The notes: generated by a model not told the origin, from the sequence alone. A stretch of DNA of 64,000 bases from Terriglobia bacterium (GCA_009841225.1 VXMF01000021.1:11171-75170); one strand, 5' to 3'; counted from the stretch's first letter, positions 31,612 to 41,235 are shown. Numbers and translations are program-made.

Positions 31612-34461
31612 ATGGCTAGGAAGTCGATGAGCACCCTTGTGTTTCGCTGGTTCGCCCGGCACTGGAAGTTCGCGGCTGGGACGTGCGGAGCGTCGCTGCT
31701 GGCTTCCCTACCCGCGCTTGGCGCACAATCGGAAGCGCTCGAGCACTTTGAGAAGCATGTGCGGCCGCTGCTGGTCGCCAAGTGTCAGGTCTGCCACAAC
31801 GCTCAGTTGAAGAGTGGCAATGTCGACTTTTCGGGCGTCCAGGGCTTCTTGAAGGCCCGCGACGAGGCGGCCCTGGTCTCGACGCAGGATCCGGAGTCCA
31901 GCCGCCTGCTCGCGATCGTCGGCTACCAAGCTCGCGTCAAGATGCCGCCCGGCGGCAAACTTCCCGATAACGAGTTGGCGGTCCTGCGCGACTGGGTACT
32001 GCGGGGCGCTCCATGGCCCGGAGCAGAGCAGCACGAGGCCATGATCCCGGAGGGCCAACAGGGCATCTTCACGGACGAGCAGAAGAACTACTGGGCATTC
32101 CAGCCAGTGGTCCGTCACGATCCGCCGACTGTGGACGATCCCGCTTGGAACCAGAACCCGATCGACCGCTTCGTGCTGACCAAGATGCGGGAGCATGGCC
32201 TGCAACCCGCTGCGCCGGCCGACAAGCTGACCTGGCTGCGTCGGGCTACATTCGACTTGACAGGACTGCCGCCGACTCCGGCAGCCGCGGAGGCGTTCCT
32301 CGAGGATGCTTCCCCCGAAGCCTACGAGCGGGTGGTCGAGCGGCTCCTCGCATCGCCGTTGTATGGTGAGCGCTGGGGGCGTCACTGGCTGGACGTTGCG
32401 CGCTTTGCAGACTCGACCGGCAACGACGAGGATCACCGCTATCCGTACGCCTGGAAGTACCGCGACTACGTCATCGAGGCATTCAACAGCGACATGCCCT
32501 ACGACCAATTCGTGCGGGAACAGATCGCGGGCGATTTGCTGCCAGGCGACGATCCCGGCAAAGTCAACCAACGCGGCATCATCGCCACAGGCTTTCTGGC
32601 GCTCGGCCCGAAAGCCATCGCGCAGCAGGACAAGCAGCGCATGCTCTATGACGTGTACGACGAGCAGATCGAGGTCGTCTCCAAGAGCATGCTGGGCCTG
32701 ACGGTCGCCTGCGCTCGCTGCCACGACCACAAGTTCGATCCGATCCTGACCAAGGACTACTACTCGCTGGCTGGCATCTTCGCCTCGACCCGAAGTTACA
32801 AGGACCCTTCCAGGCACGTCTCGGCACTGCTGTTCAAGCCATTGGTGGAGCAAGAAGTCTACGACCGCTACGAGGCTGAGCAGCGCGTCATCAAGAACAA
32901 GCGCATCGAGCTGGACAACTTGGCTGACATCGAACTCGAGCAATACGTCGACGGGGCTGCGGGCCGGATCGCAGACTACATGCTGGCGGCTCGCGAGATC
33001 TATGAAGATGGTGCCGATGAGGCAAAGCTCGCGGCGGAACGCGACCTCGATCTAACCCAGCTCGGGAAATGGATCGCCTACCTCAAACCCGCAGACACAC
33101 CGCGCGGACAGCTAGCCGCCTGGCGCGACGCCATGGCGTCGAAACGTTCCGATGCAGCGGCCGCCTACCAGCAGGCCTTTGCGAAGACGCTCGAAGAGTG
33201 GCACCACACGATCCGACGCTGGCGGGAAAGTGCCATCGACTTGATTCGGACCGGCACCATGCCCCCGCCACCGAAACCCCGTTTCTTGCCCGGACGGGAC
33301 CGCTTTTTCTTCGACGTGTATCACGCCAAGAACGCGCCTTTGCGCTTTGCAGGCGAAGAGCGCAACGCGATCCTGAAGCCTGAGACCGTGGCCACGATCA
33401 AGAAGTTGCGAGTGGAGGTCGCCGAACTCGAAGCCAAGGCCCTGCCGGAGCCCCCGATGGCAAACGCCGTCGAAGAGGGCCAGCCGGTGGAGCAAAGAGT
33501 GTTCGTGCGCGGCGACTACAACGCCGAGGGCGAGGCAGCGCCAAAGGTTTTTCCGGCGATCATCGCTGGATTCGACCAAACACCGGTCAGCGCCGGAAGC
33601 GGCCGCTTGGAACTGGCGGACTGGATCGCCTCGCCATCCAACCCCTTGACGGCCCGAGTCATGGCCAACCGCATCTGGCAGAAGCACTTCGGCGACGGGA
33701 TCGTGCGGACGCCGAGCAACTTCGGCAAGCTAGGCACGCCGCCGACGCACCCAGAACTGCTCGACTGGCTGGCCTCGACGTTCGTGCGGGAGGGCTGGTC
33801 GGTCAAGGAGATGCACCGCAAGATCATGCTCTCGAGCGCCTACCGCATGGGCAGCACGGCGAGTGCGGCGGCGGCCAAGAGCGATCCGGGCAACCAGTGG
33901 CTGTCGCATTTCAACCGGCGGCGTCTCGATGTCGAGGAATTGCGGGATGGCATGCTGGCGATCGACAACTCGCTCGACCTCACCATGGGCGGCACGCTGC
34001 AGTCCGGCTTCGGGACCGACCGCGAAAACTCCAACTCCCGGCTCAGCGTCGATCCGACCACCTCGGTGCGGCGCATGGTCTACCTGCCGCTGCGCCGGGC
34101 GAACCTGCCGACCCTGCTGAACCTGTTCGACTTCGGCGACGCGGTCACGTCCTTGGGGAAGCGCCCGGTGACCAACGTGGCCCCGCAGGCGCTCTTCATG
34201 ATGAACAGCGAATTCGTGGCCTCGCGCGCCGGAAACCTGGCCGAGCAACTGCTGGCAGACCCTGCCCGGACGGAGACCGAACGCGCCCAGCACGCCTACA
34301 TGGCGATATTGACGCGGGAGCCGGACGCAGCCGAGGTCGATTCGGCCCTGTCGTATGTCGGCAGCTACACGGCGCGTTTCGACGGCTCGACTGCGCAGGA
34401 GGCCTGGCAGAGCTATTGCCGCATCCTGCTCGCCTCGAACGACTTCATCTACGTAGACTGA
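31612..34461 (+). CDS. PSCyt1-DUF1549-DUF1553 exported cytochrome protein
   Basis: A 949-residue protein of a type abundant in Planctomycetes and some Acidobacteria. A signal region (about 18-38) precedes a PSCyt1 cytochrome c-like domain with the haem site CQVCH (about 58-62) and a distal MPPGG. Next is DUF1549 (PSCyt2; WAFQPVVRHDPP, NPIDRFVL, RRATFDLTGLPPTPAAAEAF, CARCHDHKFDPI, a second CxxCH). The C-terminus is DUF1553 (PSD1; NPLTARVMANRIWQKHFG, ending NDFIYVD). It probably acts in electron transfer on extracytoplasmic substrates. The gene for its usual DUF1501 partner follows after 47 nt. The start may instead be the ATG at 31627, which has AGGAAG before it. Confidence 0.88.
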   Translation: MARKSMSTLVFRWFARHWKFAAGTCGASLLASLPALGAQSEALEHFEKHVRPLLVAKCQVCHNAQLKSGNVDFSGVQGFLKARDEAALVSTQDPESSRLLAIVGYQARVKMPPGGKLPDNELAVLRDWVLRGAPWPGAEQHEAMIPEGQQGIFTDEQKNYWAFQPVVRHDPPTVDDPAWNQNPIDRFVLTKMREHGLQPAAPADKLTWLRRATFDLTGLPPTPAAAEAFLEDASPEAYERVVERLLASPLYGERWGRHWLDVARFADSTGNDEDHRYPYAWKYRDYVIEAFNSDMPYDQFVREQIAGDLLPGDDPGKVNQRGIIATGFLALGPKAIAQQDKQRMLYDVYDEQIEVVSKSMLGLTVACARCHDHKFDPILTKDYYSLAGIFASTRSYKDPSRHVSALLFKPLVEQEVYDRYEAEQRVIKNKRIELDNLADIELEQYVDGAAGRIADYMLAAREIYEDGADEAKLAAERDLDLTQLGKWIAYLKPADTPRGQLAAWRDAMASKRSDAAAAYQQAFAKTLEEWHHTIRRWRESAIDLIRTGTMPPPPKPRFLPGRDRFFFDVYHAKNAPLRFAGEERNAILKPETVATIKKLRVEVAELEAKALPEPPMANAVEEGQPVEQRVFVRGDYNAEGEAAPKVFPAIIAGFDQTPVSAGSGRLELADWIASPSNPLTARVMANRIWQKHFGDGIVRTPSNFGKLGTPPTHPELLDWLASTFVREGWSVKEMHRKIMLSSAYRMGSTASAAAAKSDPGNQWLSHFNRRRLDVEELRDGMLAIDNSLDLTMGGTLQSGFGTDRENSNSRLSVDPTTSVRRMVYLPLRRANLPTLLNLFDFGDAVTSLGKRPVTNVAPQALFMMNSEFVASRAGNLAEQLLADPARTETERAQHAYMAILTREPDAAEVDSALSYVGSYTARFDGSTAQEAWQSYCRILLASNDFIYVD

Positions 34462-34508
34462 GCCTGGCCAAGGGAGAGACCGAGAGACTTCAGGGAGCGG
34501 CGCGAGCG

Positions 34509-35966
34509 ATGGATTACAAGCAGATGATCGAGCACATGAACGCGGTCCAGCCGACGAGCCGCAGGGGCATGCTGCGCGACTCCGCGTGCGGTTTCGGCAT
34601 GCTAGCGCTCGCCAGCATGTTCGACCGGAACCACGCCACGGCAGCGAATGTCGAATTCGACCCGGCCAACCCCCTGGCGGTGCGCGAGCCGCATTTCCCA
34701 CCGCGCGCCAAGCGCGTGATTTTCCTGTTCATGCACGGCGGCCCCTCGTCGGTGGACACCTTCGAGTACAAGCCCTATCTGGAGCGGCACCACGGCGAGC
34801 CGCTACCAATCGAGCGCCCGCTGGCCTTTGACGACGAAGAGCCGGGGCCGCTGATGAAGCCCCTGTGGGACTTCAAGCCGGGCGGCGAGAGCGGCATCAA
34901 GGTCAGCGACCTGTTCCCCCACGTGCGCGAATGCGTGGACGACATGTGCTTCGTGCATTCGATGGTTGGCGAAGGCGTCGACCACGGCGCGGCGCTGCTG
35001 CAGACGTTCACGGGATCCAGCACCTTCACGCGCCCGAGCCTGGGCTCGTGGGTGGTTTACGGCCTCGGAACGGAGAACAAGAACCTACCCGGCTACGTCA
35101 CCATCAAGCCAGCCCTGTCCCACGGCGGCGCCAAGAATTGGTCGTCGGCGTTCTTGCCGGGATCGTTCCAAGGTACGCCGATCGGCCACGCCGGATTGAA
35201 TGTCTCGGACGTGCAGGGCGAGCCGATCGAGTACCTGGTGAACAAGGGGCTGTCGCAAGAGAAGCAGCGGTATGAACTCGACATGCTGCGCAACGTCAAC
35301 CGGCGGCACGCCGAGATGCGCAAGTTCGACCCGCGCCTGGAAGCGCGCATCCAGTCGTTCGAACTCGCATTCCGCATGCAGGTGCAGGCGCCTGAAGCGT
35401 TCGAGGTGGAGAAGGAGTCCGAAGCCACTCGAAAGCTCTACGGCCTCGACGATCCAGTGACAGCGGACTTCGGCTGGCAGTGCTTGCTGGCCCGCCGGTT
35501 GAGCCAGCGCGACGTGCGTTTCGTGCAATGCACGCACTCCTACAAGTGGGACCAGCACTCGGACCTCTTCAACCGCCACAACACCAACGCCGCGGAGGTC
35601 GACAAGCCCATCGCCGGCCTGCTCAAAGATCTCAAGTCACTCGGCATGCTCGATGAGACATTGGTGATCTGGGCGGGCGAGTTCGGCCGCACGCCGGTCA
35701 GCCAAGGCGGCGATGGCCGCGACCACAACCCTTACGGCTACACGATCTGGATGGCCGGGGCCGGCGTGAAGAAAGGCTTCCAATACGGGGCGACCGACGA
35801 GATCGGCTACCACGCGGAGGCGAACCGGATGCACATCCACGACTTTCACGCCACCGTGCTGCACCTGCTGGGACTGGACCACGAGAGGCTGACATACCAC
35901 TTCTCGGGTCGGGACTTCCGGCTAACCGACGTGGCCGGCCTGGTGCATCGCGACATCTTGACGTAG
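34509..35966 (+). CDS. DUF1501 family protein
   Basis: A 485-residue protein with a twin-arginine-like leader (TSRRGMLRDSACGFGMLALA, about 16-35). The family resembles alkaline-phosphatase/sulfatase folds: RVIFLFMHGGPSSVDTFEYKP near residue 74, later LVIWAGEFGRTP, GRDHNPYGYTIWMAGAGVK and the C-terminal DFHATVLHLLGLDHERL with metal-type His and Asp residues. It nearly always accompanies DUF1549/DUF1553 proteins, as here. The enzymatic reaction is unknown. Start chosen at the ATG 47 nt after the partner gene; upstream in-frame sequence is the antisense-free shadow of that gene. Confidence 0.9.
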   Translation: MDYKQMIEHMNAVQPTSRRGMLRDSACGFGMLALASMFDRNHATAANVEFDPANPLAVREPHFPPRAKRVIFLFMHGGPSSVDTFEYKPYLERHHGEPLPIERPLAFDDEEPGPLMKPLWDFKPGGESGIKVSDLFPHVRECVDDMCFVHSMVGEGVDHGAALLQTFTGSSTFTRPSLGSWVVYGLGTENKNLPGYVTIKPALSHGGAKNWSSAFLPGSFQGTPIGHAGLNVSDVQGEPIEYLVNKGLSQEKQRYELDMLRNVNRRHAEMRKFDPRLEARIQSFELAFRMQVQAPEAFEVEKESEATRKLYGLDDPVTADFGWQCLLARRLSQRDVRFVQCTHSYKWDQHSDLFNRHNTNAAEVDKPIAGLLKDLKSLGMLDETLVIWAGEFGRTPVSQGGDGRDHNPYGYTIWMAGAGVKKGFQYGATDEIGYHAEANRMHIHDFHATVLHLLGLDHERLTYHFSGRDFRLTDVAGLVHRDILT

Positions 35967-36002
35967 GATTTCGGTTTTCTCGAACAGGGGTCTCGCTCGC
36001 AC

Positions 36003-37310
36003 GTGCCGTCCGAAGTCGCCGTCCCGGCAGATGTACCCCAAGAAGCCGACCTGCGCAAATGCGTGCACTGCGGGCTCTGCCTCAATGCCTGCCCGACCTA
36101 CCGCGAACTCGGCGTCGAAATGGATTCGCCGCGCGGGCGGATCTACCAAATGGTGGAAGTCGCCGAGGGCCGCAGCCCGATCTCCGAGGACTACATCGAG
36201 CACATCGAGTTGTGCCTAGCGTGCCGCTCCTGTGAGACGGCCTGCCCCTCGGGCGTTCAGTACGGCCGCCTGATCGAAGGCGCGCTAGCCCAGATCGAGA
36301 ATGGCACCCGCCGCAGCATCCCGCGGCGTCTCGTGCGCTGGTTCGCGTACAGTTGGCTGCTACGCAGCCGGCTGCTCCTCAGGGCGGTCGGCCTGGGGCT
36401 GCTGGCATACCAGCGCAGCGGTCTCGACCGAATGATGCGGGAGTCCGGCTTCCTAGACTCGCTCGGCAGGCTGGGAGAGCTAGCGCAGCTCGCCCCCCAG
36501 TCGCAGGCGCCGTTCTTCTTTTCCAGCATCGGGAAGGTCTTCCCGGCCGAGGGCGAGACCAAGCACCGCGTAGCCCTGATGGCCGGCTGCATGCAGAACG
36601 TGTTCTTCAGCCGGCTAAACGAAGCGACGGTTCGCGTGCTGTGCAAGAACGGCTGCGAGGTCACTGTTCCGGCAGAGCAGGAGTGCTGCGGGGCGCTGCA
36701 GGTGCATGCCGGCCTGCGCACGATCGGCCGCGAGCAAGCGAAGAAGAACATCGCGGCGCTTGAGTCCGGCGGCTTCGACGCAATCATCACGAACACCGCT
36801 GGCTGCGGATCGGTGCTGAAGGAGTATCCCGAACTCTTTGAGCACGATCCGGAATGGCACGAGCGAGCCCAGGGTTTTGCCGGCAAGATGCGTGACGTGA
36901 GCGAGTTCTTGGCATCCATCGACCTCAACACCGAATTCGGCCACCTAGAGCGAACCGTCACCTACCAAGACTCCTGTCACCTCCTGCACGGACAGAAGAT
37001 CTCGACACCGCCGCGAAAAATGATCCAAGCGATCCCTGGCGTGAAGTTGCACGAACTGCCCATGAGTGAGATCTGCTGCGGCTCCGCGGGAGTGTACAAC
37101 GTGGAGCACACGGACATCTCTATGTCGCTGCTGGAAGACAAGATGCGCATGATCGAGTCGACGCGGGCGGACACGATCGTGACCGCCAACCCGGGTTGCA
37201 TGCTGCAGTTGGAAGCTGGCACTCGACGCTTTTCGCGGCCAATTCCGGTCTTGCACGTGGTCGAACTGCTGGACCAGGCGTACAGAGCGGCCGGCGGATC
37301 TGTCAACTAG
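36003..37310 (+). CDS. glcF: Glycolate oxidase iron-sulfur subunit GlcF
   Basis: A 435-residue protein with two 4Fe-4S ferredoxin motifs: C20-x2-C23-x2-C26-x3-C30-P and C71-x2-C74-x2-C77-x3-C81-P. Two CCG-type domains follow (EQECCGALQVHAG and EICCGSAGVYN), as in GlcF, LutA and heterodisulfide reductase D-type subunits. It passes electrons from flavin-dependent glycolate or lactate oxidation to the respiratory chain. The flavoprotein partners GlcD and GlcE are not in the window, so it may serve another 2-hydroxyacid dehydrogenase. The start is GTG, 36 nt after the DUF1501 gene. Confidence 0.88.
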   Translation: MPSEVAVPADVPQEADLRKCVHCGLCLNACPTYRELGVEMDSPRGRIYQMVEVAEGRSPISEDYIEHIELCLACRSCETACPSGVQYGRLIEGALAQIENGTRRSIPRRLVRWFAYSWLLRSRLLLRAVGLGLLAYQRSGLDRMMRESGFLDSLGRLGELAQLAPQSQAPFFFSSIGKVFPAEGETKHRVALMAGCMQNVFFSRLNEATVRVLCKNGCEVTVPAEQECCGALQVHAGLRTIGREQAKKNIAALESGGFDAIITNTAGCGSVLKEYPELFEHDPEWHERAQGFAGKMRDVSEFLASIDLNTEFGHLERTVTYQDSCHLLHGQKISTPPRKMIQAIPGVKLHELPMSEICCGSAGVYNVEHTDISMSLLEDKMRMIESTRADTIVTANPGCMLQLEAGTRRFSRPIPVLHVVELLDQAYRAAGGSVN

Positions 37311-37371
37311 CCTGCTGCAGATTGCGCCCGGGCTGGATCTGCGCTCAGTTGGACTCCCCGCTGGGCCAGCC

Positions 37372-38565
37372 TCAGTCCGAGGATCCAAACCACCTAGCGC
37401 GGATCCTTCCAAGCCTGCCGGACTCGTCGAGTTCCAAGAGTGCCCGGTTCACGGGTTCCCGCAGTTCGCTACCCGCCGGAAACGCGATTCCGTACGACTG
37501 CCGCTCGATCAGAGGGCCCACGATCATCACGGTGTTATTCCCGTCTTCCACGGCGTATCGCATCAACGGAGCGGCATCGAACAGGATCGCATCGACCTCT
37601 CCAGCTTCGAGCAGGCCGTACGCGTCTTCGATCTTCTCCACCTCGCGCAATCGAGCACCGTACCGGATCGCTGTTGCGGTGCTAGTTGTCCCTGAGACCG
37701 TTGCGACAGTGCGCCCTTCGAGATCTTCCGGTCCGGATATATCGCTGTGGAGTGCAGCCATCGTCAGTCCGGCTGACAGGTGAGCGATCGCCACTCCGAA
37801 CAGCGAGATGCCGATCAGCATCATCACTGCGGCTGCAATCCGGCCAAGCCAGCGCCGCGGCGCCACATCCCCATAGCCAACGGTCGTGATCGTTGCCAGA
37901 ATGCACCAGCCAGCTTCGAAGATTCCGGGGAAGTACCGGTTGCTGATGTCGGAGCTTCCTCGTTCGGCGAAGAATAGGATATGCGCGCAAAGAACGACAA
38001 ATGCCATGAGGGAGCCAAGCACTCGGAGGGTCGCTTTGGCCTCCAAGGACCGCAGTAGCCGAAGCCATCCGGGATCTTCGTCCACAACAGTGAGGAGTCG
38101 CAGCCCGGTGTTCATGTAGGGATGGCTGAAGTCCATCTCGAGTTCTCGATCGCGCGTGATGCTGATCCCAGCTAGCGCGACGTCGATCTCGCCGCTCCTC
38201 AACGCCTCCATGAGGTTCCCGAATAGCATGAGGCGGTACGTCGAGTCGACGCCGATCGCGTCTGACACCTCGCTCCAAATGTCAATATCGAATCCTTCGA
38301 AGCTCTCGCCGGTTTCAATCACGAGCGGGGGGAAGCTCGCTACCCCGACAACTACTGCCGTGTCCTCGGCAAATAGGGCGGCCGGGAGCAGCGCCGCCGC
38401 GACCACGCCAATCGCAACGGCGAATCTACCCAGCCATCCAGACCGCAGCGAGGTTGCAGTGGCGCAGGCCGATCTCGCATTCGCCCCAGCGTCTCGTTCG
38501 ATCCGCCGATCCTCGCCTGACAGAGGCCTTGAGTGCCTGATCAATCTGGCCACCAGACTTGCCAC
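37372..38565 (-). CDS. GluR0-like ligand-gated potassium channel
   Basis: A 397-residue protein with the layout of a prokaryotic ionotropic glutamate receptor. After a hydrophobic signal (about 47-66), the first half of a periplasmic binding-protein domain runs about 70-170 (VGVASFPPLVIE, GFDIDIWSEVSDAI, SITRDRE with the ligand-carboxylate arginine). It is interrupted by TM1 (about 183-203), a pore loop with the K+ selectivity filter TVGYGD (about 227-232) and TM2 (about 240-262). The second half of the binding domain follows (about 275-390; SGTTSTATAIRYG, ILFDAAPLMRY). An amino acid or similar ligand should open the channel. It starts at GTG, with a long N-terminus before the signal. Confidence 0.87.
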   Translation of the reverse strand: MASLVARLIRHSRPLSGEDRRIERDAGANARSACATATSLRSGWLGRFAVAIGVVAAALLPAALFAEDTAVVVGVASFPPLVIETGESFEGFDIDIWSEVSDAIGVDSTYRLMLFGNLMEALRSGEIDVALAGISITRDRELEMDFSHPYMNTGLRLLTVVDEDPGWLRLLRSLEAKATLRVLGSLMAFVVLCAHILFFAERGSSDISNRYFPGIFEAGWCILATITTVGYGDVAPRRWLGRIAAAVMMLIGISLFGVAIAHLSAGLTMAALHSDISGPEDLEGRTVATVSGTTSTATAIRYGARLREVEKIEDAYGLLEAGEVDAILFDAAPLMRYAVEDGNNTVMIVGPLIERQSYGIAFPAGSELREPVNRALLELDESGRLGRIRARWFGSSD

Positions 38566-38760
38566 CCAGCGCCCGCCAGCATTGATCCAGGAGCCTCAGG
38601 CGGCACGGACGCCTCTCCTGCAGGCAACCGCGTTAGAGTCGCGGTTCGAAGTGCCTCGAGAGGCGCGATCGAGGTGAGGGACGCCGCTGCGGATATGCAG
38701 AACCGCCTAGCTGTGCGCGGCGATCGAAGCGACGAAATTGGACGCTCCCGCGACGCCAGC

Positions 38761-39612
38761 TCAGGCCTGCCCATCCAGCACGCCGCGCATGTACGAGAAA
38801 GACTTCGCCATGCCCAGCTGCGGATGGTCGGCGACCACTTCGTACTCCAAGCCCACGACGCCTTGGTACTTCCGCTCCTTGAGCATCTTGAAGATCGCGG
38901 CGATCGGCATCTTGCCGTCGCCCACGTCCACGCGGCTCTCCTTGCTGCCAAAGTCCGACAGATCCTTGACGTGGAAATCGTAGATACGATCCCAGGCACC
39001 GTCGATCTCATCCAGGATATCGGCGCCCGTCCGCACGGCGTGGCCCACGTCGACGCACAGACCCATGCGCGGATCCATGTTCTTGACGCGCTTGATCACG
39101 TCGCTGGGTGCCGGGTAGAACTTGTCTTCCGGGCCGTGGTTGTGGATGGCCATCTTGCGATCGTACTTGATGGCAAGCTTTTCGATCGCCCCAAGATTGG
39201 AGTGCGTCGGCGCGCAAACCATGATGGGCATCCCGGCCGCGACCGCGTACTTGAAGTAGTGCTCCAGTTCGCTGCTGTCGTCGCTCTTGAGGGAGATGTT
39301 GCCCCCGGCGACGACCTCCAATCCGGCCTTCTCGAATTCCTTGCGGGCCGCCTTGAGGTCATCTGCGGAGAGGTAGTACGGCATGTGGAACGATTTGACA
39401 TTGACGTACTTGACGCCCAGCTGGCGGCAGATGTCAATCGCCGCCGACCGGCTGAACTTGCGCAGAGAATACGTTGCGACAGCCAGTTTGAGGTCGTCCC
39501 AGTGGTGCGGCCCCGCACCGTTGCCCGCCTGCTGTGTCGAGGCAGCGGCCGCTGAAGCCGCGGGCAGCACGGCGGCTGTGCCGAGGAACGAGCGTCTGGT
39601 CGTAGACTTCAT
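38761..39612 (-). CDS. Exported sugar phosphate isomerase/epimerase family protein
   Basis: A 283-residue TIM-barrel protein of the xylose-isomerase-like/AP-endonuclease-2 family. The leader STTRRSFLGTAAVLPAASAAA is twin-arginine type, so the folded protein is exported. Metal-site positions are seen in AGGNISLKS, MAIHNHGPEDKFYPAP, GLCVDVGHAVRTG, IYDFHVKDLS and VVGLEYEV, which supply the usual Glu, Asp and His ligands. The ATG at 39612 is backed by GGGAG 9 nt upstream. The probable substrate is a sugar or keto-sugar. It stands alone. Confidence 0.85.
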   Translation of the reverse strand: MKSTTRRSFLGTAAVLPAASAAAASTQQAGNGAGPHHWDDLKLAVATYSLRKFSRSAAIDICRQLGVKYVNVKSFHMPYYLSADDLKAARKEFEKAGLEVVAGGNISLKSDDSSELEHYFKYAVAAGMPIMVCAPTHSNLGAIEKLAIKYDRKMAIHNHGPEDKFYPAPSDVIKRVKNMDPRMGLCVDVGHAVRTGADILDEIDGAWDRIYDFHVKDLSDFGSKESRVDVGDGKMPIAAIFKMLKERKYQGVVGLEYEVVADHPQLGMAKSFSYMRGVLDGQA

Positions 39613-39909
39613 GGTTGGATACTCCCGTGCCTGCAGTGCAGACGCTGAGATTCTAGCATGCCAATTGTATGGCCGTGGTCGTCCATCCAACAGCCCGCGG
39701 GACGGTTCTCGGACCGAGACTGCCTCGTGTCTGGAAGTGTTGACTGCGGTAGCTCAAGCTTGGGCTCTGGCTGGGCAGAACGGTTTGAAACGGAGGCGGT
39801 CCCCCAGTCTCAACGACGGCGCGGACACGCCTTCCGCGCTCTTTCGGCGTGATACGCTTGTTGCTGGACAGGTCGCCGGCATTCGGCCTAGGCGGCCGTC
39901 AGGGCTTCC

Positions 39910-40413
39910 ATGAACCAGCTGAAGATTCTACCGTTAGCAATGCTCCTCGCCCTCGTGCCGGCTTTCGGCCAGGACGCGGCGACGCAGAAGCTGCAACAGA
40001 CCTTTGAGACGGCGGTTGCGGCGCTCAATGAGGGGAACATCGACGGCTTTCTCGCCAACATTCACGAAAAGGCGCTGTCGTTCTATTCCTGCGGTCCCAC
40101 GTCCGGCAAGGAGGGCAAGGAGGCCTGCCAACTGGACTGGGAGCAATTCTTCGGCAAGACCGCGGCGGCGAAGTTCGAGCCGAGGGACATGGAGTATCGG
40201 GTCATGGGCAGCACAGGGGTGGCGTGGGGCAACTACGACGTGGTAGTCAAGACGAAGAACGGCAGAGAGATGCGGCATCAAGGGCGCTACACCATGACTT
40301 ATACCCTTGAGCTCGGCGAGTGGAGACTCGTGATGCAGCACAACACCCCTGCGGCGGATGGCCCGGGCGGCCCTCGAGAACGCTCTCCGCGCGCCGGACA
40401 GGCCGGATCTTAG
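39910..40413 (+). CDS. Exported NTF2-like (SnoaL/DUF4440) protein
   Basis: A 167-residue protein with a signal peptide (residues 1-20, ending AFGQ). The mature part has the cone-shaped NTF2-like pattern: LQQTFETAVAALNEGNIDGFLANIHEKAL, then MEYRVMGSTGVAWGNYDVVVKTKNG and GRYTMTYTLELGEWRLVMQH. Such proteins can be small-ligand binders or enzymes; no catalytic residue is evident. No close neighbour on the same strand suggests a partner. Confidence 0.75.
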   Translation: MNQLKILPLAMLLALVPAFGQDAATQKLQQTFETAVAALNEGNIDGFLANIHEKALSFYSCGPTSGKEGKEACQLDWEQFFGKTAAAKFEPRDMEYRVMGSTGVAWGNYDVVVKTKNGREMRHQGRYTMTYTLELGEWRLVMQHNTPAADGPGGPRERSPRAGQAGS

Positions 40414-40535
40414 CGGCCGGACTCGCCGCGCCCGCTCAAACCGGCTTCAGGCGGACCCAATCGATTCGCGTGCTTGGAGGAACGAGTTCGCCGTGGCGAG
40501 ACGTGCGCCGTCGACTCCGGGACGCCAGTGAGCGA

Positions 40536-40728
40536 CTAGATGCGGTTGCCGTCGAGATCGTCGTCGCTTCGCCCTTGGACCAGGCTGGCAGCCCATGCGC
40601 GGACCTGCTCCGTCGTGCGGTAGTTCAGCCATAGTTGCGGCGAAGACCCGCGGATGTTGACGCCGCACTGCCCAAGGACGATCTTGTGACGGCAGATGCG
40701 CTGAGGGCGTCGCGGGAGCTCAGCGGAA
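40536..40728 (-). pseudogene. UvrD-like helicase remnant
   Basis: On the minus strand an open frame from about 40728 to a TAG at 40536-40538 reads RICRHKIVLGQCGVNIRGSS, then PQLWLNYRTTEQVRAWAASL, then VQGRSDDDLDGNRI. LNYRTTE followed by the DDLDG end is the pattern of motif IV-V region in UvrD-type superfamily I helicases of the group with HQRIYRHKxxLxxCGIxIRGRSxxLxxNYRTTEE. Only about 60 codons remain, with no start and an early stop. It is a decayed fragment of a larger gene, cut by the promoter of the bacterioferritin gene. The rest of 40414-40734 shows nothing else. Confidence 0.6.
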
Positions 40729-40734
40729 GGCCCC

Positions 40735-40740
40735 TATAAT
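40735..40740 (+). promoter_or_regulatory. Consensus -10 hexamer of the bacterioferritin gene
   Basis: TATAAT ends 6 nt before the ATG at 40747. Transcription would begin at about the start codon, giving a leaderless mRNA. No clear -35 hexamer is seen at 17 nt. Confidence 0.55.
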
Positions 40741-40746
40741 TGGAGC

Positions 40747-41235
40747 ATGCAGGGAGATGCGAAGGTCATCGAACACCTCAACCGGACGCTTAAGGGCGAG
40801 TTCACGGCAATCCACCAGTACATCGTGCACGCGGAGATGTGTGACAACTGGGGCTACAGCAAGCTTGGGGCGTTCATAAAGCAGCAGGCCATCGGCGAGA
40901 TGGGCCACGCCGAGATGTTGATCGAGCGCATCCTGTTTCTTGAGGGAGTGCCCGGCATGGGCGAGATCAGCCCCCTCAACGTCGGCCAGAACGTCCAGCA
41001 GCAGCTCGGCAACGACTTGCAGCTGGAATACGAGGCCGTGCAGATCCTCAACGCCGCCATCAAGGACGCGGTCGCGGCTGACGACAACGCCTCACGCGAG
41101 CTGTTCGAGACGATCCTCAAGGACGAGGAGGAGCACGTCGACTGGCTGGAGTCGCAGCTTCAGATGATCGACGACATGGGGCTGGGAATCTACCTCTCCC
41201 AGCAACTCCCGGACGCGGCCGCGGCCGCTGGCTAG
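40747..41235 (+). CDS. bfr: Bacterioferritin
   Basis: A 162-residue iron-storage protein that assembles into a 24-subunit shell and oxidises Fe(II). All ferroxidase-centre ligands are present at the same numbers as in the E. coli protein: E18, E51, H54, E94, E127 and H130. The haem ligand M52 is also kept. The final alanine-rich tail is a little longer than usual. The gene starts at an ATG 6 nt after TATAAT. Its stop overlaps the convergent gene at 41232 by 4 nt. No bacterioferritin-associated ferredoxin gene lies nearby. Confidence 0.95.
   Translation: MQGDAKVIEHLNRTLKGEFTAIHQYIVHAEMCDNWGYSKLGAFIKQQAIGEMGHAEMLIERILFLEGVPGMGEISPLNVGQNVQQQLGNDLQLEYEAVQILNAAIKDAVAADDNASRELFETILKDEEEHVDWLESQLQMIDDMGLGIYLSQQLPDAAAAAG

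Noticed and set aside
40447..40668. 73-codon minus-strand frame overlapping the helicase remnant
   Set aside because: It is in a different frame from the readable helicase motif sequence and resembles nothing.
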